DNA from: Mesorhizobium loti
GTDB lineage: Bacteria; Pseudomonadota; Alphaproteobacteria; Rhizobiales; Rhizobiaceae
Assembly (NCBI GenBank): GCA_014189435.1
Contig: CP050293.1
Span: forward strand, 625,001 to 689,000
DNA: 64,000 bases
Direction of reading: 5' to 3'
Of this stretch, positions 43,938 to 52,627 are shown piece by piece (positions within the stretch are counted from its first letter, which is position 1; every line of letters begins with the position of its first letter). The notes under the pieces were generated by a model. The model was not told the origin of the DNA. It made no database searches and saw nothing but the letters and a program-made list of their open reading frames with translations. The position numbers and the translations under genes were made by a program.

Positions 43938-44237
43938 TCAAGCAGCGGTTTCCAATCGCTCGATCGTTTCAAGGTCGGCTTTCTTGGCCTCTCCCTCCAC
44001 GGCAAGGTCGTAGCTCGCCTGCATGTTCATCCAGAACTGCGGCGTGGTTCCGAAAAATTTCGCAAGGCGTAGCGCGGTATCGGGCGTTACTGGGGTCATC
44101 TCGCTGGCCAGGCGCTCGATGCGCGTGCGCGGCACATGCAGCTTCTTGGCCAGCGTGTAAGACTTCAGGCCAAGCGGCACGAGATATTCCTCGCGGAGGA
44201 TTTCTCCGGGATGGATCGGGGGATTGATGTTCAGCAT
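43938..44237 (-). CDS. HigA-family antitoxin, no toxin partner seen
   Basis: 99 residues from ATG 44237, which places the family start MLNINPPIHPGEIL; longer starts at 44252 or 44294 are possible. XRE helix-turn-helix: YTLAKKLHVPRTRIERLASEMTPVTPDTALRLAKFFGTTPQFWMNMQASYDL is typical of HigA. A HigB toxin should lie just upstream on the minus strand, but only 79 bases separate the ORF from the ABC-F stop and they do not encode it. It probably acts as a stand-alone regulator. Confidence 0.82.
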   Translation of the reverse strand: MLNINPPIHPGEILREEYLVPLGLKSYTLAKKLHVPRTRIERLASEMTPVTPDTALRLAKFFGTTPQFWMNMQASYDLAVEGEAKKADLETIERLETAA

Positions 44238-44373
44238 TGAACCCATCATCTGTTGCTGCCGACGTATCTTCATATGATACGTTGCGAAACGCAAGAAAAC
44301 GTCTCACGCAATGATACGAAATTCGGGCCCGTCATCGACAGGCTGGAATTTCGTAGGTTCTATCGCCAAGCCC

Positions 44374-45894
44374 TCAACTACCCGCCTCGGCGACCGAGCG
44401 GAAGAAATCCTCCGGGTCCTCGACTTCTATCAGCCGCCGCTTCTCGATCAGCCAGAAGCGGTTGCCGATGGCGCGGATGAAGTCGTGCGAGGCGAGCACG
44501 CAGCTTGCCTGATGCGCCAGCAGTTCCGCTTCCAGGGCTTCCTGGCCATCGATGTCGAGATGGTTGGTCGGCTCGTCCAACAGATAGAAGTTGGGATTGG
44601 CGAGCCTCAGCGCCAGCATCATCAACCGCGCCTTCTGGCCGCCCGACAGCACGCCGATCTTTTTCTCTTGCATCTCGATGACCACGCCGGCGCCCGCAAG
44701 CAGCGATCGGGCGCGCTGTTCGCCGACATCGTAGCGGCGCGAGACCATCGCCAGCGGCGTGTCGTCGCCGCTGATGCCCGACAGCGCCTGGTCGCTGTAG
44801 CCGAGCACCGTCGATGGCGTCACCTTCACATTCCGCACCGTGTCCGGCTCGACAATGGCATTGCGGATCAAGGTGACGAAGCGCGACTTGCCGACGCCAT
44901 TGCGGCCGAGCAGGACGATGCGGTCGCCCTGGCAGATGTGGCGCTTGCCGGTCCGAAACAGCAGCGTGCCGTCGGGCGTTTCGACGGCCGCATCGTCGAG
45001 CGTGATCAGCACCTTGGCGTGGGTGCCGCGATTGGCCAGTCTTATCGCGCCCGCCGACTTTTCGCGGTGCGCGGGGTTCGCCGCTTCCTCCAGTCTTTCC
45101 GCGCGCTGGTTGAGCTGCTTGGTCTTGACCGTCAGCAGGTCGCTGCCCGAATTGATGCCGATGTTGTTGAGCTTGGCCGCCTGCCGGCGCAATTGCTGCG
45201 CCACCTTCATGTCGCGCTGGAACTTGCGCTCCGTCGAGGCGTCGACCTCGTCGAGTGCCTGCCTGGCGCGGGAGTAGGGCAGCGAAAACACCGGCGACTG
45301 CTCCGGGCGCAGGAACAGCGTCCGGTTGGTGGCGGCGTCGAGGAAAGCGCGGTCGTGGCTGGCGATGACGACGGGCACCTCGCGCGGCAGCGTGTTCAGC
45401 CAGATCTCAAGCTGGCTGATGCGGGCAAGGTCGAGATGGTTGGTCGGCTCATCGAGCAGCAGCACGTCCGGATCGGTGACCCAGACGTGGGCGATCAGCG
45501 CCAGCCTCTGCCAGCCGCCGCTCAGCGCCTGCATTTGCCGTTCGCGCATCGGCTCGGGCACGTCGAGCGAATCGAGAACCACATCGACGCGCCACATCTC
45601 GCTGTCGGCTTGCTCGGGCGGCAAGGCGTCGGCGACCACCTGATGGAAGCTGCGGCTGAGAAGAGCCGGGGCAACGGATTGCTCGACATGGCCGACGCGC
45701 AGGCCGCGCGTGCGGGTGATGTCGCCGGAGGTCGGCTCCATCTCGCCGGTCAGGCATTTCAGCAAGGTCGACTTGCCGCGGCCATTGGCGGCGACGATGC
45801 CGAGCCGGTCGCCGGTGCCGATGGTGAGGTCGAGATTGGCAAACAGCGGCGCACTCATGGTGACGCCGAGGGATTTGAGGCTGATCAGGGCCAT
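44374..45894 (-). CDS. ABC-F family ATPase
   Basis: 506 residues, two ABC domains, no membrane part. Walker A: VAANGRGKSTLLK and LLGRNGVGKSRFV; signatures ALSGGWQRLAL and VLSGGQKARL; Walker B: VLLLDEPTNHLDLA and FYLLDEPTNHLDID. The inter-domain linker is charged and helical (ASTERKFQRDMKVAQQLRRQAAKL). ABC-F proteins act on ribosomes, some giving antibiotic protection or helping translation. Subfamily is not certain. Confidence 0.92.
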   Translation of the reverse strand: MALISLKSLGVTMSAPLFANLDLTIGTGDRLGIVAANGRGKSTLLKCLTGEMEPTSGDITRTRGLRVGHVEQSVAPALLSRSFHQVVADALPPEQADSEMWRVDVVLDSLDVPEPMRERQMQALSGGWQRLALIAHVWVTDPDVLLLDEPTNHLDLARISQLEIWLNTLPREVPVVIASHDRAFLDAATNRTLFLRPEQSPVFSLPYSRARQALDEVDASTERKFQRDMKVAQQLRRQAAKLNNIGINSGSDLLTVKTKQLNQRAERLEEAANPAHREKSAGAIRLANRGTHAKVLITLDDAAVETPDGTLLFRTGKRHICQGDRIVLLGRNGVGKSRFVTLIRNAIVEPDTVRNVKVTPSTVLGYSDQALSGISGDDTPLAMVSRRYDVGEQRARSLLAGAGVVIEMQEKKIGVLSGGQKARLMMLALRLANPNFYLLDEPTNHLDIDGQEALEAELLAHQASCVLASHDFIRAIGNRFWLIEKRRLIEVEDPEDFFRSVAEAGS

Positions 45895-46118
45895 TTTTTG
45901 ATTTCTCTGGTCTTGCCGGAAACAACTCCGGGTGCACTTTGACGGTGCGCGTGCTGGCCATCAGGCTCGGCGTTGCGGCACCACGAAGGGCAGACCAAAA
46001 AATCGAAGCGGGAAAAACCCGGACCGTCCCTGGTCAGCCCTGCAAGCTAGCTCGCAGGGCAGAAATCGGGCCACGCTGACGATGGTGACGAGAAAAATCG
46101 AACACGTGAGCCCTCCTT

Positions 46119-49100
46119 TCAAGACAAGACGTTGAGTGTGCGGAAGCGATTACACCAAAGGCGGGGATGGTGGCAAGGGCTTGGTCCAAGAGGGAGTGAT
46201 GCGCTGAAGCCGCCAATCTCCCCCTCGTGGGGGAGATGTCCGGCAGGACAGAGGGGGGCGCTGTCCCGCCGGCGTTTCGAATGAACTACTTCCCAGGCCG
46301 CCCAGTCTTCCCAGGTCGGCGCTTTTCGCGGCGGGCGTCGCCCGGGTCCTCGTAGGAGCCGATGCCGGCGCGCTGACGGACGATTGGCTTGGCGGAATCG
46401 GTGCGTTCCTTCGCGCCCCCTCTGTCCTGCCGGACATCTCCCCCACGAGGGGGAGATTGGCTGCGGCTTGGCCGGCACCTTTCCTTCGACCGGCTTTTCC
46501 GTGCGCCGCACGGTCATTTCATCCAGCGAATTCTTTTTGAACAGCGGCTTGGCCGGGTCGCCCGGAATGCCGAAGTCGGAGCCGTGTGCCTCTTCGGCCG
46601 ACTGTTTCTTGAACAGCGAGCGCGATACCGCGCCGGCCGGCGTCGGCATGTCGGTGCCCGGCCCCATGGCGTCGAGCGAGGGTTTGGCGAACAGCGGCTT
46701 CTTGACCGGCACCGTGCCATCGGCGCCCATCTCGTCGAGATCAGGCTTGCGGAAGAGGTTGGGCCGGGCAGCCCTGGCCGCCTCTTCGGCGGCGCGTGCT
46801 TCGTCGAACTTGCGGAAACGCTCCTGCTCCTCTGCTGTCCGATGTTTGGCCACGCCCTTGTTGTGCTTGCCTTTTTCGCGGCCTGAGGCGGGACTTTCCA
46901 TGTCGGCATATTTGGCCAGCGGGTCTTCGGAGATGGACAGTTCCATCTCGCGCAGCCGCTTGATCTCGTCGCGGATGCGGGCTGCCTTCTCGAAGTCGAG
47001 ATTGGTGGCGGCATCGCGCATCTGTTTCTCCATCGCGTCGAGATGGGCCTTCAGATTGTTGCCCATCATGGCGCCGGCGCTGTCGGTGAACTGCGAGATG
47101 TCGGCGCGGACATGGTCCTTCTCGTAGACCGAATCCAGAATGTCGGAGATGCGCGACTTGACCGATTCCGGCGTGATGCCGTTGGCCTCGTTCCACTCCA
47201 CCTGCTTTTCGCGGCGGCGGTTGGTTTCGGCCATCGCCCGCTCCATCGAGCCGGTGACCTGGTCGGCATAGAGGATGACCTTGCCGTCGACGTTTCTGGC
47301 GGCGCGGCCGATGGTCTGGATCAGCGAGGTTTCCGAGCGTAGAAAGCCTTCCTTGTCGGCATCGAGAATGGCGACGAAGCCGCATTCGGGAATGTCGAGG
47401 CCTTCGCGCAGAAGGTTGATGCCGACCAGCACGTCGAAGGCGCCGAGGCGCAAATCGCGCAGGATCTCGATGCGCTCCAGCGTGTCGATGTCGGAGTGCA
47501 TGTAGCGGACGCGGATGCCTTGCTCGTGCAGATACTCGGTCAGGTCCTCGGCCATGCGCTTGGTCAGCACGGTGACCAGCGTGCGGTAGCCCGCCTTGGT
47601 GGTGTCGCGGATCTCGCCGACGACATCGTCGACCTGGTTCTTGGCCGGGCGCACTTCGACGGGCGGATCGATCAGCCCGGTCGGGCGGATGACCTGTTCG
47701 GCGAAGACGCCGCCGGCCTGCTCCATTTCCCAGCCGCCCGGCGTCGCCGAGACGGCGACCGAAAGCGGGCGCATGGCGTCCCATTCCTCGAAGCGCAGCG
47801 GCCGGTTGTCCATGCAGGACGGCAGACGGAAGCCGTATTCGGCCAGCGTCGCCTTGCGGCGAAAGTCGCCCCGATACATGCCGCCGATCTGCGGCACGGT
47901 GACATGGCTTTCGTCGATGAAGACCAGCGCATTGTCGGGAATGTATTCGAACAGCGTCGGCGGCGGATCGCCCGGCTGGCGGCCGGTGAGATAGCGCGAA
48001 TAGTTCTCGATGCCGGCGCAGGAGCCGGTCGCCTCCAGCATCTCCAGGTCGAAGCGGCAGCGCTGCTCCAGCCGCTGCGCCTCAAGCAGGCGGCCGGCCC
48101 GTTCCAGTTCCACCAGCCGGTGCTTGAGCTCCTCCTTGATCGACTTGATCGCCTGGTTCAGCGTCGGGCGTGGCGTCACATAGTGCGAATTGGCGTAGAT
48201 CTTGACGCTTTTCAGCTCGCCGGTCTTCTGGCCGGTCAGCGGATCGAACTCGGTGATCTGCTCGATCTCGTCGCCGAACATCGAAATGCGCCAGGCGCGG
48301 TCTTCCAAGTGGGCCGGGAATATCTCGATCGTGTCGCCGCGCACGCGAAACGAGCCGCGCACGAAGTTGATGTCCTGGCGCTTGTATTGCTGGGCGACGA
48401 GGTCGGCGAGCAGAGCGCGCTGGTCGAGCCGGTCGCCGATCTGCATCTGGAAGGTCATCGCCGTGTAGGTCTCGACCGAGCCGATACCGTAGATGCACGA
48501 CACAGAGGCGACGATGATGACGTCGTCGCGCTCGAGCAGCGAACGCGTCGCCGAATGGCGCATGCGGTCGATCTGCTCGTTGATCGAGGATTCCTTCTCG
48601 ATGAAGGTGTCGGTGCGCGGGACGTAGGCTTCCGGCTGGTAATAGTCGTAGTAGGAGACGAAATACTCGACGGCGTTGTCGGGGAAGAATTTCTTGAACT
48701 CGGAATAGAGCTGCGCCGCCAGCGTCTTGTTCGGCGCCAGGATCAAGGCGGGGCGCTGTGTCTCCTCGATCACCTTGGCCATGGTGAAGGTTTTTCCGGA
48801 ACCGGTGACGCCGAGCAGCACCTGGGTGCGGTCGTTGTTGTCGACGCCTTCGACCAGATCCTTGATCGCGGTCGGCTGGTCGCCGGCCGGTTCGAAATCC
48901 GACACCATCTTGATGGCAATGCCGCCTTCGGACTTTTCTGGGCGGGCAGGGCGGTGCGGCGTCCACAGCACGCCGTCCTTGTGCAGCGGATTGCCGGATT
49001 CGATCAGCGCCGACAGCGCGGCCACCGTCGCGGTGACGCTGCCAGAGGCCATGGTCTCGGCGTCTTCCAGCGAAATGTCCAGGCCGGCGACCGGATTGAG

Positions 49101-49460
49101 GCCGGCTGCCGTGCGCTCCCTGGCTGACGCCGCGCCACCCATCGAGGTGCCGCGCGAGCTGCGCCCCGGCGAGCTTGAGCGCTCGGGTATCTTCTTCGAC
49201 GGCTTCGGCGATTTGCCGCCGTCGCCCTTGCCGACAAGACGTCCTTCCTTTTCGGCTTCCTGCTCGATCTGCTCGGCCCAATCCGCGATCGAACCGGTCA
49301 GCGGCGTGCCCGAGAACTCTGGCTGCGGCATTTCGGCGAAGCCGCCTCCATGCAGCGGCTCCGAGGCGTCGAGGAAATCGGTCAGCGGACTGCGCCGCTT
49401 CGGTGCGGCGCGGTCGTCATTCGCCGTCGGCGGCGTTTTCTTATCGGGAGATTTGGCCAT
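46119..49460 (-). CDS. uvrB: Excinuclease ABC subunit B with repeat-altered C terminus
   Basis: DNA-damage verification helicase of nucleotide excision repair. From ATG 49460 it has 1113 residues (an ATG at 49487 is also in frame), much more than the 670 of E. coli. About 170 residues of disordered extension precede the helicase start [17 protein letters not shown]; Walker A is [15 protein letters not shown], and the beta-hairpin [12 protein letters not shown] is present. A UVR domain ([25 protein letters not shown]) is followed by a long tail with degenerate repeats. The final 100 or so residues come from a repeat insertion; the native end, [17 protein letters not shown] to RPGK and stop at 46286, is readable in another frame. 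The repair core is intact. Confidence 0.93.
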   Translation of the reverse strand: MAKSPDKKTPPTANDDRAAPKRRSPLTDFLDASEPLHGGGFAEMPQPEFSGTPLTGSIADWAEQIEQEAEKEGRLVGKGDGGKSPKPSKKIPERSSSPGRSSRGTSMGGAASARERTAAGLNPVAGLDISLEDAETMASGSVTATVAALSALIESGNPLHKDGVLWTPHRPARPEKSEGGIAIKMVSDFEPAGDQPTAIKDLVEGVDNNDRTQVLLGVTGSGKTFTMAKVIEETQRPALILAPNKTLAAQLYSEFKKFFPDNAVEYFVSYYDYYQPEAYVPRTDTFIEKESSINEQIDRMRHSATRSLLERDDVIIVASVSCIYGIGSVETYTAMTFQMQIGDRLDQRALLADLVAQQYKRQDINFVRGSFRVRGDTIEIFPAHLEDRAWRISMFGDEIEQITEFDPLTGQKTGELKSVKIYANSHYVTPRPTLNQAIKSIKEELKHRLVELERAGRLLEAQRLEQRCRFDLEMLEATGSCAGIENYSRYLTGRQPGDPPPTLFEYIPDNALVFIDESHVTVPQIGGMYRGDFRRKATLAEYGFRLPSCMDNRPLRFEEWDAMRPLSVAVSATPGGWEMEQAGGVFAEQVIRPTGLIDPPVEVRPAKNQVDDVVGEIRDTTKAGYRTLVTVLTKRMAEDLTEYLHEQGIRVRYMHSDIDTLERIEILRDLRLGAFDVLVGINLLREGLDIPECGFVAILDADKEGFLRSETSLIQTIGRAARNVDGKVILYADQVTGSMERAMAETNRRREKQVEWNEANGITPESVKSRISDILDSVYEKDHVRADISQFTDSAGAMMGNNLKAHLDAMEKQMRDAATNLDFEKAARIRDEIKRLREMELSISEDPLAKYADMESPASGREKGKHNKGVAKHRTAEEQERFRKFDEARAAEEAARAARPNLFRKPDLDEMGADGTVPVKKPLFAKPSLDAMGPGTDMPTPAGAVSRSLFKKQSAEEAHGSDFGIPGDPAKPLFKKNSLDEMTVRRTEKPVEGKVPAKPQPISPSWGRCPAGQRGREGTHRFRQANRPSARRHRLLRGPGRRPPRKAPTWEDWAAWEVVHSKRRRDSAPLCPAGHLPHEGEIGGFSASLPLGPSPCHHPRLWCNRFRTLNVLS
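46213..46261. repeat. Palindromic repeat unit, inverted copy downstream of native uvrB stop
   Basis: The unit starts CCAATCTCCCCCTCGTGGGG, with CTCCCCC facing GGGGGAG as an inner hairpin, then GATGTCCGGCAGGACAGAGG. It is the reverse complement of the unit at 46412-46460 with one extra G. It lies 25 bp below the native uvrB stop. Confidence 0.85.
46412..46460. repeat. Palindromic repeat unit inserted in the uvrB 3' end
   Basis: Reverse complement of the unit at 46213-46261, about 49 bases long. On the minus strand it is translated as part of uvrB and puts the downstream native codons out of frame. The length, 1 modulo 3, is the one that would move the native tail into the other frame. Confidence 0.85.
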
Positions 49461-49530
49461 GTCCCGAATATGGGATTTCCTGGCCAAAATGGAAAGAGTG
49501 GGATGAGGTGAGCCGCTTCGCTAGATGCGG

Positions 49531-49554
49531 CTCCTGACAGAAGGCTGTCAGGAG
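49531..49554. terminator. Hairpin between the DUF2778 gene and uvrB
   Basis: CTCCTGACAG and CTGTCAGGAG make a perfect 10-bp stem with AAGG as loop. A second possible stem (GAGCCGC with GCGGCTC, 49510-49533) shares its bases, so only one can form at a time. No T-run follows on either strand, so the role is unsure. Confidence 0.4.
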
Positions 49555-49585
49555 GAGACGGTGGTTGCGTGCCCGCCCTGAAGGA

Positions 49586-51187
49586 TCAGGCGCCGCGTGC
49601 GTTGTCCGCCGCAACGCGGGTCGGCGATCCGTTCAGGCGCGGCACCACCACGAGGCGTTTGATTTTGCCCTTCTTGAAGGCGGCGAGGAAGCGCGCATAG
49701 TCCTTGAAGGCGACGCAACCGCTCGACTGGGCGTAGCGGCCCCGAAGCAGGTAGGTATGGGCCAGCAGGCCGTCGCGATTGTATTTGTTGCGGCCATCGA
49801 CCGGTGTCAGGCGCAAGGCCTCCACACCATGAAAGCGCGACTCGCGCAGCGACAGATTGTAGGTGTTGGGCGGTGTCGGTCCGCGGTTCTTCTGGTCGGC
49901 ATAGCGCGGCTGATCCGCCATGGCGCCGATGCCCGAATGCGCCTCGAGCCTCGAGCCGTCAGGCATGTAGACGGTCCCGGCGCTGATGTCGTAAACGGCG
50001 ACGCCATTGCTGGCTCCGCTCCTGGACCCCGGCGAATTGAACAGGTTTCTGAATGCCTTGCCGAGGCCGCCCGAAGGCGTGTCCGGCTTGGCATAGGCCA
50101 GCACGTCGCCGCCATCGGCCGGCCGGCCCTGACGCCCCGGCTTTGCCGGCTGGGAAGGCTGGGCCGGCTGAACCGTCTCGCGCGCCGGCTTCGGCTGCTG
50201 AATGGGCTTGGACTGCTGTTGCACGATTTTGGGCTGCTGCGGCGCGTCGAACTGCGGGCGGCGGGTCGGCAACGGCACATCGTCGGTCAGCGCGCCCGGC
50301 AGCGAGGCTGCATCGCCGGGTTGGTCCTGCTGGGTTTCGACAGGCGAAACCGCGACATCAGCCGGCGATTCCTCGATCGGCAGCGGTGAGGCAAACGCCT
50401 CGTCGTCGGCTGGCAGCGACTCCAGGAGGGCAAGCGCCAGCTGCGAATTATCCGGCGTCTCCGACTGGGCAAAGCCCATCGGCGCTGGCGCAGTCTGTAC
50501 GACGGCGGACCCGGTGTTCAGCCGAGCGAAGCGTTCCGCCGCCGGAGCCGGCATGTCATCCGACAGGCTGGCCATGACCTGGACGGATGGCACTAGCGAC
50601 GCCTCGGTAATTTGCGGCGCAACGGTGGAAATCACCGGGCGGGTGTCGGCAGCGACCACAGGTTTTCCGGCGCCGGCAAAGGCAGCGGCGAGCCTGTTCG
50701 GCGACAGCGACGCTTCCATGCGTTCGAAGCGTTCCTGCGATTTCGATTTTGCAACGGCGGGTACCGGCTTTGCCTGCGCCACAAGGCGCGCGGATTTCTC
50801 CGCCAGAGGGCTCACCTCAGCCAGTTTGAAGCAGCTGGCGCCGCATTGGACGGCATGGTCATGCAGCGCCTGAGCGCCGCCATGGGCATTGGCCAGCACG
50901 AAGGGTGCTTTCAAGAAATGCTGTTTCAGCGGATCGGCAAGGGCGAGCGATCCCGACATCGACAGCGTCTGCGGCAGGCCACCCGATGTCGCCGAGAGCG
51001 AGGCGCCAACGGAGCTGAGGCCAGCCATGGTGCCGATCAGCCAAAGGCCGATGGCAGTGCTGGCGCAAGGCAGTGCGATCCAGCGGACGACCCGGCCAGC
51101 GTTGAAGGAAGAGGAACGCGGTGCACCGACGAACTCGCCGCCTTCACGCTGTTCCCAGATTATTTTTTGTTTACTCGACAACGCCAT
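49586..51187 (-). CDS. DUF2778 (Tlde1-like L,D-transpeptidase fold) protein with long linker
   Basis: 533 residues from ATG 51187. A single membrane helix (WIALPCASTAIGLWLIGTMAGL) near the N terminus, then about 300 residues of low-complexity linker rich in Ala, Pro, Gln and Ser, and a C-terminal DUF2778 domain: AVYDISAGTVYMPDGSRLEAHSGIGAMADQPRYADQKNRGPTPPNTYNL ending with SSGCVAFKDYARFLAAF. The His in AHSGIG and the Cys in SSGC are the expected catalytic pair. Relatives cut or exchange peptidoglycan peptides; some are T6SS effectors, but no T6SS gene is here, so a housekeeping wall role is more likely. Confidence 0.82.
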   Translation of the reverse strand: MALSSKQKIIWEQREGGEFVGAPRSSSFNAGRVVRWIALPCASTAIGLWLIGTMAGLSSVGASLSATSGGLPQTLSMSGSLALADPLKQHFLKAPFVLANAHGGAQALHDHAVQCGASCFKLAEVSPLAEKSARLVAQAKPVPAVAKSKSQERFERMEASLSPNRLAAAFAGAGKPVVAADTRPVISTVAPQITEASLVPSVQVMASLSDDMPAPAAERFARLNTGSAVVQTAPAPMGFAQSETPDNSQLALALLESLPADDEAFASPLPIEESPADVAVSPVETQQDQPGDAASLPGALTDDVPLPTRRPQFDAPQQPKIVQQQSKPIQQPKPARETVQPAQPSQPAKPGRQGRPADGGDVLAYAKPDTPSGGLGKAFRNLFNSPGSRSGASNGVAVYDISAGTVYMPDGSRLEAHSGIGAMADQPRYADQKNRGPTPPNTYNLSLRESRFHGVEALRLTPVDGRNKYNRDGLLAHTYLLRGRYAQSSGCVAFKDYARFLAAFKKGKIKRLVVVPRLNGSPTRVAADNARGA

Positions 51188-51702
51188 GCAACCAATCTCG
51201 CTCCAATCGGTTTTCCCCGTACGTGGCCTTGTGAGCCGCGACGACCATTCTGCGAGTGATCCCAGGTGGTCCCCGACGCGTTTGCCGCGCCTGTCGTTGG
51301 TTGCCGATTGCTTCAAAATATGGACAAAGTTGGTTAATCAATCCCTCTCAAAACCAACGACGAGATGTGGATTTGAGCCAAATGAGGCCTCATCCACGGC
51401 CAGGAAAGTGGTGTTGTCGCCCTTCCGACCCAGTTTTGCTGCCTGTTTTTGACAGCCGAGTCAAGCAAAACAGCCCTTGCTAATTTTTTCGCAGTGCCCT
51501 GCAGTGGTACCTGCAGCGCAGCGACTGCCAGCCGGAATTGCCTAAAAGGCGCCCGGCACCCGCAAAACTGTTGCCCTCCTGCCACAAATTTCCCGCCCGG
51601 ACGGCCGTCTCCTGACGGCCATTGACTCGTTTTGGGAGGCGGTGCAATCGGATCAAGTGCTGGGTTTTGGGGTGGCAAAGGCCACTTTGGGAGGCTTTTT
51701 CC
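51188..51702. other. 515-base divergent region
   Basis: It separates the DUF2778 gene from the Tat-PCMT operon and must hold both promoters. The half near 51702 has the ribosome site GGGAGG. I see no gene. A stretch with CTGCAGTGGTACCTGCAG (51501-51518) is a small palindrome of no obvious role. Confidence 0.5.
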
Positions 51703-52572
51703 ATGAAGCGTCGGGATTTCTTGGCGCTGTCGGGGGCGGCGGCGGCATTTTCCATTCTTCCAGGCGCCGTCAGGGCTGCCCTGCCAGTGCCCTACGACCG
51801 GAACGCCGAGGTGCCGGTGAACGACAAGAAGGCGTTCATCGAGTGGATGGTGGCCAATCGTGGCGAGGATCCGAAGTTTCTGGCTGAGCGATTCGATCGC
51901 TTCCAGATCATGGTCTACAACAAGGACGTGCTGGACGACCGCAACAAGCGCGCCTTCCTTTCCACACCGCGTGAAGCGTTCGTGCTGCCGCAGAATCTGG
52001 GGCGTGCCTATGATCACGCCTTCCTCGATATCGGCTATGGCGTGACGATTTCCGGTCCGCATCTGGTCGGGCGCATGACGACGGTCATCGACGTGCAGTT
52101 CGGCGAAGCCGTGCTCGAGATCGGCACCGGTTCCGGCTACCAGTCGGCCTATCTGGCCAATCTCACCGACAAGGTGCACACGATCGAGATCATCAACCCG
52201 CTGGCGCAGCGCACCCGCCGCACCTATGACGCGCTGATCGATCGCGGCTACAGCGTGTTCGGCTCGGTCACCAGCCGCAATGCCGACGGCTATTATGGCT
52301 GGGAAAGCGTCGGCCCGTTCGACAAGATCATCGTCACCTGCGGCATCGACCACATTCCGCCATCGCTGCTGCAACAGCTAAAGCCCAATGGCGTGATGGT
52401 CATTCCGGTCGGCCCGCCGGGCGCCCAGCATGTGCTCAAGGTGATCAAGCAGCAGCTTGCCGACGGTACGTTCAACATCGTCCGCTCGGATATCTACAAT
52501 GGCAAGGTGGTGCCTTTCGTGCCCTTTACCAAGATGGAAGGCGACCAGATCGTCGGCACGCACAACGGCTGA
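51703..52572 (+). CDS. Tat-exported protein-L-isoaspartate methyltransferase homologue
   Basis: 289 residues from ATG 51703 (GGGAGG before). The N terminus MKRRDFLALSGAAAAFSILPGAVRA is a twin-arginine signal, so the folded protein is expected in the periplasm. The PCMT part has TPREAFVLPQNLGRAYDHAFLDIGYGVTIS, SAM motif I VLEIGTGSGYQSAYLANL, and acidic site HTIEIINPLAQ, and KIIVTCGIDHIPPSLLQQLKPNGVMVIPVG. Cytosolic PCMT repairs isoaspartyl sites in proteins; an exported one needs SAM outside the cytoplasm or uses another cofactor. Starts the operon with the 899-residue gene 55 bp further on. Confidence 0.82.
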   Translation: MKRRDFLALSGAAAAFSILPGAVRAALPVPYDRNAEVPVNDKKAFIEWMVANRGEDPKFLAERFDRFQIMVYNKDVLDDRNKRAFLSTPREAFVLPQNLGRAYDHAFLDIGYGVTISGPHLVGRMTTVIDVQFGEAVLEIGTGSGYQSAYLANLTDKVHTIEIINPLAQRTRRTYDALIDRGYSVFGSVTSRNADGYYGWESVGPFDKIIVTCGIDHIPPSLLQQLKPNGVMVIPVGPPGAQHVLKVIKQQLADGTFNIVRSDIYNGKVVPFVPFTKMEGDQIVGTHNG

Positions 52573-52627
52573 GTTGCCGCGCCGGTCCAAGCCTGCCGAG
52601 CTGAAACCGCTGCATCAAGGGGCCTGA

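Noticed and set aside
44311..45942. Open frame of 543 codons opposite the ABC-F gene
   Set aside because: Antisense shadow; composition is not protein-like and no ribosome site is present.
46119..46466. Taking the scrambled UvrB C terminus as a genuine evolved domain
   Set aside because: It is translated from a known-type palindromic repeat in both orientations, and a native-looking tail exists in another frame.
47496..49127. Open frame of 543 codons opposite uvrB
   Set aside because: Antisense shadow in GC-rich DNA; UvrB motifs lie on the other strand.
49586..51187. Reading the DUF2778 protein as a type VI secretion effector
   Set aside because: No immunity gene or T6SS gene is near and the protein has its own membrane anchor and long linker.
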